Below, piece after piece: positions 15,759 through 21,713 of a stretch of 21,713 nt of DNA. Below the pieces are notes generated by a model. That model worked only from the letters and a program-made list of their open reading frames with translations. It made no database searches and was not told the DNA's origin. How positions within the stretch are numbered: position 1 is the stretch's first letter; each line of letters begins with the position of its first letter. Source of the DNA: Verrucomicrobia bacterium 12-59-8. Lineage in GTDB: Bacteria > Verrucomicrobiota > Verrucomicrobiae > Verrucomicrobiales > Verrucomicrobiaceae. A program made the translations under genes and the position numbers. Where the stretch lies: assembly GCA_002279765.1 (NCBI GenBank), contig NCCR01000055.1:1-21713 (forward strand), given 5' to 3'.

Positions 15759-17477
15759 ATGCCCAAGAAAGCCTCCGCCGCCAAGTCCGACCTCCATCGC
15801 AAACACAGTGCCATCGTTGTTGATGGTGTCGAGCGCGCCGCCTCACGCGCCATGCTCCATGCAGTGGGTTTTACGCGGAAGGATTTCAACAAATCACAGA
15901 TCGGTATCGCTTCGACCTGGAGCATGGTGACTCCGTGCAACATGCATATCGACCGCCTCGCCAAGGAAAGTGCCAAGGGCGTGGATGCTGCGGGCGGAAA
16001 GAGCCTCATCTTCAACACCATCACCATCTCCGATGGCATCTCCATGGGCACCGAAGGGATGAAATACTCCCTCGTCTCCCGTGAAGTCATCGCAGACTCC
16101 ATCGAAACCGTCGTCGGTTGCGAGGGCATGGATGGCTTCGTCGCCATTGGTGGCTGCGACAAAAACATGCCGGGCTGCATCATGGCCATGGGCCGCTTGA
16201 ACCGCCCCAGCGTGTTCGTCTATGGCGGCACCATTCTGCCGGGCTGTGTCGGCCTGGAGAAAAAGGATGCGGACATCGTCACCGTCTTCGAAGCCGTGGG
16301 CCTTCACGCCAACTGCAAGATCACCGACAAGCAGCTCATCGACATCGAGGAGCACAGCATTCCCGGCGAAGGCTCCTGCGGCGGCATGTACACCGCCAAC
16401 ACCATGGCCAGCGCTATCGAAGCCCTCGGCATGAGCCTGCCAAATTCCGGCGCGCAGGCCGCAGTCTCAAATGAGAAACTCATCGACTGCTTCGACGCCG
16501 GCGCAGCCGTCATGAACATGATCAAGCGCGGCATCACCCCGCGTGACATCATGACCAAGGAGGCCTTCGAAAACGCCATCACCCTCATCATCACCCTCGG
16601 CGGCTCCACCAACGCCGTCCTCCACCTCATCGCCATGGCACACAGCGCCGGCGTGAAACTGGGCATCGAAGACTTCGTCCGCATCGGCAAGAAGACTCCC
16701 GTGCTCGCGGACGTGAAGCCCAGCGGCAAGTATTTCATGAACGACCTCGTGAAAATCGGAGGCACCGTTCCGCTCATCCGCATCCTGGTCAACGAAGGTC
16801 TCATGCACGGCGACTGCCTCACCGTCACCGGCAAGACGATGAAGGAGAACATGAAAAACTCCAAGATCTTCTGGCCCAAAGACCAGCAGATCGTGCGTCC
16901 GCTGAGCAATCCGCTCAAGAAGGACAGCCACCTCGTCATCTTCAAAGGCAACCTCTGCCCCGAGGGAGCCGTCGGTAAAATCTCTGGTAAGGAAGGCCTC
17001 AAGTTCGAAGGCAAGGCCATCGTGTTCGAGTCTGAAGAGACCGCCCTGCAGGCCATCCTCAATGACAAGGTCAAAAAAGGCCACGTCATCGTCGTCCGCA
17101 TGGAAGGCCCGAAAGGCGGCCCCGGGATGCGCGAGATGCTTTCCCCCACCTCGGCCATCATGGGCAAGGGCTTGGGCAAAGACGTCGCCTTCATTACGGA
17201 CGGTCGCTTCAGCGGCGGAAGCCACGGCTTTGTCGTTGGTCACGTCACACCAGAAGCCTTCGTGGGTGGCCCGATTGCCGTCATTAAAAACGGCGACCCC
17301 ATCACCATCGACGCTGAGAAGCGCGCCATCACCCTGGGCATTCCCGCCGCTGAACTGAAGACACGCCTCGCCAAGTGGAAGCAGCCAAAGCCACGCTACA
17401 CCCGCGGTGTCCTGGCCAAGTACGCCAAGCTCACGAGCAACGCGAGCCAGGGAGCAGTGACTGACCTGGGGCTGTAA
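15759..17477 (+). CDS. ilvD: Dihydroxy-acid dehydratase
   Basis: The 572-residue enzyme converts 2,3-dihydroxy-3-methylbutanoate and its isoleucine-pathway homologue to 2-oxo acids, the third step of valine, leucine and isoleucine synthesis. The three iron-sulfur cysteines are Cys60 (TPCNMH), Cys133 ([10 protein letters not shown]) and Cys207 ([11 protein letters not shown]), consistent with the IlvD/Edd family and a [2Fe-2S] cluster. Lys135 is the expected carbamylated metal ligand, and [20 protein letters not shown] near the C-terminus carries the catalytic serine. The length is typical. It is a lone biosynthetic gene here, with no other ilv gene nearby. It is divergent from the cytochrome gene and convergent with the polysaccharide export gene, 31 bases away. 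Confidence 0.97.
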   Translation: MPKKASAAKSDLHRKHSAIVVDGVERAASRAMLHAVGFTRKDFNKSQIGIASTWSMVTPCNMHIDRLAKESAKGVDAAGGKSLIFNTITISDGISMGTEGMKYSLVSREVIADSIETVVGCEGMDGFVAIGGCDKNMPGCIMAMGRLNRPSVFVYGGTILPGCVGLEKKDADIVTVFEAVGLHANCKITDKQLIDIEEHSIPGEGSCGGMYTANTMASAIEALGMSLPNSGAQAAVSNEKLIDCFDAGAAVMNMIKRGITPRDIMTKEAFENAITLIITLGGSTNAVLHLIAMAHSAGVKLGIEDFVRIGKKTPVLADVKPSGKYFMNDLVKIGGTVPLIRILVNEGLMHGDCLTVTGKTMKENMKNSKIFWPKDQQIVRPLSNPLKKDSHLVIFKGNLCPEGAVGKISGKEGLKFEGKAIVFESEETALQAILNDKVKKGHVIVVRMEGPKGGPGMREMLSPTSAIMGKGLGKDVAFITDGRFSGGSHGFVVGHVTPEAFVGGPIAVIKNGDPITIDAEKRAITLGIPAAELKTRLAKWKQPKPRYTRGVLAKYAKLTSNASQGAVTDLGL

Positions 17478-17508
17478 ACTTCGCCCCAGAGTTCCCTCTC
17501 CCAATTCA

Positions 17509-18075
17509 TCACTCCGGCACGATGATCTGATCTTCGGGCTGAAGCTTGATGTCGCGGGAAGGGTCGGCACTGATGTCCTTCAGATTCACTTCGGTGGTGA
17601 TGCCGTTGCGGATCAGCTTGGTCCTGCTGGGTTTGGCGAATGGCGTGAAACCACCGGCAGAACCCACGGCCTTCAGGATGGTCATGCCATTGTTGTACGG
17701 GATGGGACCGTTTTTGGCGCAGCCGCTTATGACATAGATCATACGTGCGGTGCTGGCGCTGTCATCCGTGGTCACGGTCACCGTGGGACGGGTATAGATT
17801 TCACGAGCGACGTAGGTCTGCTCAATGGTGCGCTGCAAGGTAGAGGGCTTGAGGCCGGAGGCACGCACCTCGCCAATGTGGAGCAGATTGACCGTGCCGT
17901 TGTCGCTGATGGTATACACCTTGCTGATCTGGGGCACTTCGTTGTCGGGAATGCCCCCGATGGAGATCGTGACGCGGTCGTTGGCCTTGAGGGCGAGTTC
18001 GCCGTTTTGCGCGTGTGCAGATGCGAACGCGCAGACGCATGCAGCGAGGATGCAGTAAAAAATGCGTATGTTCAT
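17509..18075 (-). CDS. Wza-type polysaccharide export protein (short)
   Basis: The 188-residue protein has a signal sequence (MNIRIFYCILAACVCAFASAHAQ), a Poly_export domain at about 26-103 (KANDRVTISIGGIPDNE, YTISDNGTVNLLHIGEVRASGL, the last resembling the family's IPLIGEVKAAGLT) and one SLBB-like domain at about 112-160 (YVISGCAKNGPIPY, ILKAVGSAGGFTPFA). Family members form the outer-membrane exit channel for exopolysaccharide. This is about half the length of E. coli Wza (379 residues) and lacks its second SLBB repeat and C-terminal membrane helix. An LAAC at 10-13 resembles a lipobox but is unusually close to the start, so lipidation is uncertain. The gene follows the autokinase gene by 21 bases and ends the operon. 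Confidence 0.9.
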   Translation of the reverse strand: MNIRIFYCILAACVCAFASAHAQNGELALKANDRVTISIGGIPDNEVPQISKVYTISDNGTVNLLHIGEVRASGLKPSTLQRTIEQTYVAREIYTRPTVTVTTDDSASTARMIYVISGCAKNGPIPYNNGMTILKAVGSAGGFTPFAKPSRTKLIRNGITTEVNLKDISADPSRDIKLQPEDQIIVPE

Positions 18076-18096
18076 ATGTGAGGGTGATTGGGGGGG

Positions 18097-20295
18097 TTAA
18101 AAGACATCGTCGCCATCCAACCGCGAGACTGACTGGGAGCTGCCCAGCGCGGTGGCGGTAGTTTCGGCTTTGATCTTGCGGCGGCGGGATTTGCCACCCG
18201 TGCCGCCGTTGGGCGAATTCGTCGGCGAGTAGTAGGTGTAGTAGCTGGTGTAGTATTGGTACTGCGCATCGCTGCGCAGATCGACGTTGTTAAGGACCAC
18301 CCCCACCACCTTGCCGCCGACGTTTTCGACCCCCTGCTTCACGCGCATGAGCATGTGGCGCGGCAGCTTGCGGTGCTGCACCACGATCATCGTCATGTCG
18401 GCCAGATTGGCGAGCACCGACGCGTCGCTGACCCCCAGGATGGGCGGCGAATCGATCAAGACGAGATCAAACCGGCTTTTGACTTCGGCGATCAGATCTA
18501 CCATGCGCTGGGAGTTGAGCAACCCGGCGCTGTCTGCCGGCAGCAGGCCGCTGGGAAGGAAGAAGAGATTCTCCACCTGAGTGCGCAGCACCACATCCTC
18601 CAGCCGGATGTCGGTGGTGAGGAAATTGGTAAGACCGGTGGCGTGGCTGACGTCGAAATGCGTGTGCAGGCTGGGACGACGCAGATCGGCGTCGATAAGC
18701 AGCACGTTGTAACCACCCTGGGCACAGACGTAGGCGAGGTTCACCATTGTGGTGGATTTCCCCTCCCCTGCCCCGCCACTGACAACGCTGAGGCAGTTGG
18801 CATCCGGCGTTTTACGGTTAAATTCAATGTTGGTTCGCAGAATGCGGTAGGCTTCGGCGTCAGGATTGAATCCGCTGGAGCGGTGCAGCACCCCGACCTC
18901 CTTGGGCACCACTGCCAGAACTGGCACGCCGAGGTAGTGCTCCACGTCATCGAGACTCTTCACTGTGGTGTCCATGTATTCGAGGAAGAAGGCAAGGCCG
19001 AGACCAAACATGAGGCCAAGCACACCACCGAGAGCGAGATGCAGCGGAACATTGGGTTTGGCGGGCTTTCCTTCAGGCTCGGCATCAGAATAAATGGTGG
19101 CCGGCGATTTCACGAGCTCGATGCCCGCCTTTTCTTCGAAGTAGCGCGAGCGCATTTTGACCAGCAGATCTTCCAGGTAGGTGACTTCGTCCTTGGCCGT
19201 CTTGTATTCGGTGTAAAGAGACGACATGTTCTGCAGCTCCTGCTTCGCGTCGTCGTTGTAAATTTTGAGGGATTCTCGCTTCTTCCTCGATGCATCGAGC
19301 CGGTTTTGCAGGCCCGCCACATGCGCCTTGGCAGCCCCCAGGATGAGCGATTGGTATTCTGCCATCTGACTGTCCACACTCAGCACCTGCGGGTGCAGGC
19401 GTCCACGCCCTTCATTGACCAATCCTTCACGCGCGACCTTAAGGTCCTGCAACTTCACGGTAATGGCTGTGATGTTTTGATTTTCAAGTCTAAGTCCAGA
19501 CGCCTGATCAATGAGTTCATCGGGGGTAAGCTTGCTCACCTGATCAATCTCTGACTGCAAGGTCAGGATTTCCTGATCGGCGATCATGAGAGCCTGCTCG
19601 CGCGAAATGACCATGGAGTCTTTTTCACTGCGCATTTCACCACCAGGATTCAGCGAGCTTCCGCCGCCGACGATCCAGTCGCCCACAATGCCAGCCTTGC
19701 GTCTGGCCTCCTGGGAACGCACCTGCGCCTGGCTGCGCAGGCCCTCCTGATCCGAGATCTGCTGCTGCAGCACTTCGAGAGCCTTATGTTTCTTGCCAGT
19801 CTCGATGTTGTTGCGCTGCGTCATGTAGCTCTTTGCCACTTCATTCGCGATGGTGGCTGCGAGCTGCGGATCCTGGTCGTAGTAATCGATGGTGACAAAG
19901 TCTGAGCGCAGCATGGACTGCGTTTCGAGATTCGCACGCAGCCTTCCCAGTGCCGCTTGACGGTTGGGCAGCTCCCATTTTTTTGCGAGTTCGAGTGTTT
20001 CGATGACTGGGTACAGCGTGGTGGGCTTGGTGATGGTCTCGAACTGTGTTTTGATGTATTCTTGGGTGAAGGCGAGGCTGTCGCCTCGATTGCGGTCGAA
20101 CACATTGATGTCCTGCGTGATGCGCTCAATGGTCATCTCGACGTGACCGCGATACTTGCGCGGCATGATATAAGTGAGCACCGCCGCCGCCGCAAAGATG
20201 AGCAGGAATGAGAGTGCGATGAGTCCAAAGCGATTTTTGACCACCTGCCAGGTGTCCATCGCATGTTTTTGCAGCTCGGTGCCGGACTCGTTCAT
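18097..20295 (-). CDS. Wzz/Wzc-type polysaccharide co-polymerase and tyrosine autokinase
   Basis: The 732-residue inner-membrane protein controls exopolysaccharide chain assembly. A Wzz domain starts at about residue 15, with a first membrane segment at about 24-43. A long periplasmic coiled-coil region follows, then a second membrane segment at about 417-438 and a cytoplasmic BY-kinase domain. That domain has Walker A SGGAGEGKST at 506-515 (Lys513), Walker A' LLIDADLRRP with Asp535 and Asp537, and Walker B LVLIDSPP with Asp615. The tail contains YQYYTSYYTYY at 679-689, the tyrosine cluster that is autophosphorylated in this family. After it come a basic stretch (GKSRRRKIK) and a Ser/Thr-rich end. 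It is expected to interact with the export protein encoded 21 bases downstream and with the barrel encoded upstream. It has the fused membrane-plus-kinase form typical of Gram-negative bacteria. Confidence 0.95.
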   Translation of the reverse strand: MNESGTELQKHAMDTWQVVKNRFGLIALSFLLIFAAAAVLTYIMPRKYRGHVEMTIERITQDINVFDRNRGDSLAFTQEYIKTQFETITKPTTLYPVIETLELAKKWELPNRQAALGRLRANLETQSMLRSDFVTIDYYDQDPQLAATIANEVAKSYMTQRNNIETGKKHKALEVLQQQISDQEGLRSQAQVRSQEARRKAGIVGDWIVGGGSSLNPGGEMRSEKDSMVISREQALMIADQEILTLQSEIDQVSKLTPDELIDQASGLRLENQNITAITVKLQDLKVAREGLVNEGRGRLHPQVLSVDSQMAEYQSLILGAAKAHVAGLQNRLDASRKKRESLKIYNDDAKQELQNMSSLYTEYKTAKDEVTYLEDLLVKMRSRYFEEKAGIELVKSPATIYSDAEPEGKPAKPNVPLHLALGGVLGLMFGLGLAFFLEYMDTTVKSLDDVEHYLGVPVLAVVPKEVGVLHRSSGFNPDAEAYRILRTNIEFNRKTPDANCLSVVSGGAGEGKSTTMVNLAYVCAQGGYNVLLIDADLRRPSLHTHFDVSHATGLTNFLTTDIRLEDVVLRTQVENLFFLPSGLLPADSAGLLNSQRMVDLIAEVKSRFDLVLIDSPPILGVSDASVLANLADMTMIVVQHRKLPRHMLMRVKQGVENVGGKVVGVVLNNVDLRSDAQYQYYTSYYTYYSPTNSPNGGTGGKSRRRKIKAETTATALGSSQSVSRLDGDDVF

Positions 20296-20346
20296 GACTG
20301 CTCGGGTTAGATGATTCGGAGAGGTTAAGAAAGTGGTCTTGAAATG

Positions 20347-20390
20347 CCGCCAGCGGGAGATTCGGGATTACCGAATCTGCCCGCCGGCGG
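20347..20390 (-). other. Strong intercistronic hairpin between the barrel and autokinase genes
   Basis: Nineteen base pairs form across 44 bases: CCGCCAGCGGG at 20347-20357 with CCCGCCGGCGG at 20380-20390, then AGATTCGG at 20358-20365 with CCGAATCT at 20371-20378, around a GATTA loop and one bulged base at 20379. The only mismatch (A at 20352 against C at 20385) becomes a U-G pair in RNA made from the minus strand. No T-run follows, so it is not an ordinary intrinsic terminator. Transcript protection, partial termination or translational tuning of the autokinase are possible roles. Confidence 0.7.
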
Positions 20391-20409
20391 ATTGTTTGGG
20401 CTGTTGGGA

Positions 20410-21504
20410 CTAAAATGTGGCCGTGGCTCCGATGGAGACACGGTTGCGGTTGAATTCAACCAGAGCGTTATTGGACAGCTGCGTGGAGAATGAGTAATTG
20501 GCGTTCAGATTGATGTTATCCATCAGTTGATAGCCAATGCCTGCATTGAGAAACACCGAGTCTTGCGTTTGATCCGCAGTTGGTCCGCCTGAAAGCACCG
20601 AGTGGGCATAGCTCACCCCACCGTTGACGCTGAGCCGCTTGGTCACGCGATGGTCCAGTTGCACGCCTGTATTCACCCCATAGCTGCTGTTGTAGTTGCC
20701 TTGGAGCGCGCCGTTGAAACCCAGCATGGTAAACCAGCGCAGCTGAGTCTGTCTCGCCACCGCATAGTTGAGCGCGGCTTCGGCATAAGGCCGTGTTTTT
20801 CTGCCTTGGGCGTTTTCGTAAAGTTCCGCACCAGCCCGCACTGAAGTGGACACGTTTTCGCTCCACGCATGATCGACTCCAGCCAGGGCGAAATGAGAAT
20901 GGTAGTTCTGGAACCCGCTCTTCGCGTAGTCGGTCATTCGGTAGCGATACTCTGCCGTCAGACTGGTCCGTTTCGAAATTTTATACGCAAATTGCTGGGC
21001 AATCAGGTGCGAATAGCGGTCCTGAGAAGTGGCAACCAATGAGTCCTGATAGGCGATGCCGTCGAATGTGTAGGAAGTTGTGGTCGAGAACCGCGGCGAC
21101 CATGCGTAACTGACATTGAAATTGTTGTAGCCATAGAGAAACTGCCCGTTCCACAGCGCGCTGGTAGCACCATAGCCAAACGCACTGGTGGGATTGGTCC
21201 CGTAGGTGAGGTAGAAATTGTTGCTCATCTTCAGGCGTTCGGAAAACTGGTGCTCATCGGGTCGGGTGTAGGACACACCTGCACCACCCTGCATGTACCA
21301 GGAGTCAATGCTGCTCAAATTCGGTGAAGCCGCCTTGTATTTAAGCACATCATAACCGGAAGTACCGGTAAAAGAGAACGTCAAAGGCTCCTCGGTTTTG
21401 AAATCCGCCGAGTAATTCTGGATCGCCACCAGCCCCTGCGCACGCAATGCGGCTGGGCTGAGGACAGCGACGGCCAGAATAAGCATTGCCAGTTTGGAGC
21501 GCAT
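20410..21504 (-). CDS. Outer-membrane beta-barrel protein of the exopolysaccharide operon
   Basis: The 364-residue protein has a signal peptide (MRSKLAMLILAVAVLSPAALRAQ) and then alternating aromatic and polar residues in many short strands (NFYLTYGTNP, FLYGYNNFNVSYAW, TSLTAEYRYRMTDYA, NINLNANYSFSTQL). It ends in a phenylalanine (VSIGATATF), the usual terminal residue of outer-membrane barrels recognised by the assembly machinery. About 16-18 strands would fit the length. Such barrels occur at the head of exopolysaccharide operons and may form an exit pore or anchor with the short export protein, which lacks its own membrane segment here. I cannot name a specific family. A strong hairpin lies between this gene and the autokinase gene. 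Confidence 0.82.
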   Translation of the reverse strand: MRSKLAMLILAVAVLSPAALRAQGLVAIQNYSADFKTEEPLTFSFTGTSGYDVLKYKAASPNLSSIDSWYMQGGAGVSYTRPDEHQFSERLKMSNNFYLTYGTNPTSAFGYGATSALWNGQFLYGYNNFNVSYAWSPRFSTTTSYTFDGIAYQDSLVATSQDRYSHLIAQQFAYKISKRTSLTAEYRYRMTDYAKSGFQNYHSHFALAGVDHAWSENVSTSVRAGAELYENAQGRKTRPYAEAALNYAVARQTQLRWFTMLGFNGALQGNYNSSYGVNTGVQLDHRVTKRLSVNGGVSYAHSVLSGGPTADQTQDSVFLNAGIGYQLMDNINLNANYSFSTQLSNNALVEFNRNRVSIGATATF

Positions 21505-21569
21505 GAAAGTCAGGAGCAGTTTCGAATGTCAGAGTGGGAGATGCCGCCTTTGCAAAAGATCACGATGGA

Positions 21570-21713
21570 TCAGGGGATCGAGTTGGAGGGAGACACCGGA
21601 TTGGTTGTCGTGCGTGGCGGCAACGGGCCTGAAGCAGGGGGCTGAATAAGAAACACCCCACGAATGGTGGATGGAATGAAGAAATCATCTACAGGGGCCG
21701 GTATGACAGGATC
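21570..21713 (-). CDS. C-terminal end of a proline-rich protein, cut by the window edge
   Basis: A minus-strand frame is open from the right edge to a TGA at 21572-21570, giving 47 residues. The fragment reads DPVIPAPVDDFFIPSTIRGV, then continues FLIQPPASGPLPPRTTTNPV, and ends SPSNSIP. About a quarter of the residues are proline, as in a flexible C-terminal tail. It ends 65 bases before the barrel gene on the same strand, so it may be the preceding gene of the exopolysaccharide operon. The fragment is too short to assign a family, and a chance open frame of this length cannot be excluded. Confidence 0.45.
   Translation of the reverse strand, partial: DPVIPAPVDDFFIPSTIRGVFLIQPPASGPLPPRTTTNPVSPSNSIP

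Noticed and set aside
17466..17489. CTGGGGC/GCCCCAG inverted repeat around the ilvD stop codon as a terminator
   Set aside because: Only seven pairs form around a ten-base loop, the stop codon lies within the loop, and no T-run follows in either direction.
18256..19554. A 432-residue open frame on the plus strand
   Set aside because: It is antisense to the tyrosine autokinase gene, and its histidine- and valine-rich translation resembles no family.

Overview
The window looks like a GC-rich chromosomal segment from the Verrucomicrobiota, most like a Prosthecobacter or other Verrucomicrobiaceae member; this is inferred from gene content. The markers are secreted haem proteins of the families expanded in Planctomycetes and Verrucomicrobia (a PSCyt1/DUF1549/DUF1553 protein and a DUF1587/1592/1588/1585 protein), a Tat-exported DUF1552 protein, a Tat-exported Gfo/Idh/MocA oxidoreductase and a eukaryote-type UTP-glucose-1-phosphate uridylyltransferase. 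Several starts lack a clear Shine-Dalgarno sequence. I saw no rRNA, tRNA, CRISPR array, insertion sequence or phage gene. Every intergenic gap is shorter than 300 bases.

Left part (1-7032). A bestrophin-type membrane channel gene is cut by the left edge. A likely two-gene unit on the minus strand follows: deoC (deoxyribose-phosphate aldolase) and, 78 bases downstream, a large secreted PSCyt1/DUF1549/DUF1553 haem protein. A GntR/HutC-type regulator with a UTRA ligand domain is divergent from deoC. The 80-base gap between them holds two 13-base palindromes whose centres lie 21 bases apart, overlapping candidate promoters for both genes. Next come a secreted PhoPQ-activated-type alpha/beta hydrolase and an AhpC-type 2-Cys peroxiredoxin that ends in a clear rho-independent terminator.

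Middle part (7147-15626). A DUF1592-type haem protein and a DUF1552 protein, families often found side by side, are both on the minus strand but are separated by a plus-strand pair: a Tat-exported oxidoreductase and a secreted beta-helix protein 12 bases apart. Further right are the eukaryote-type UDP-glucose pyrophosphorylase and a secreted dihaem cytochrome c. Together with the hydrolase, these genes suggest a cell-envelope system that attacks and oxidises carbohydrate-like substrates. The substrates are not visible from sequence.

Right part (15759-21713). ilvD (branched-chain amino-acid synthesis) is convergent with an exopolysaccharide export operon on the minus strand. In transcription order that operon is a proline-rich C-terminal fragment at the window edge, an outer-membrane beta-barrel, a Wzz/Wzc-type tyrosine autokinase with a tyrosine-cluster tail, and a short Wza-type export protein. 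A strong 44-base hairpin sits between the barrel and kinase genes. The nearby UDP-glucose pyrophosphorylase could supply the sugar nucleotide.
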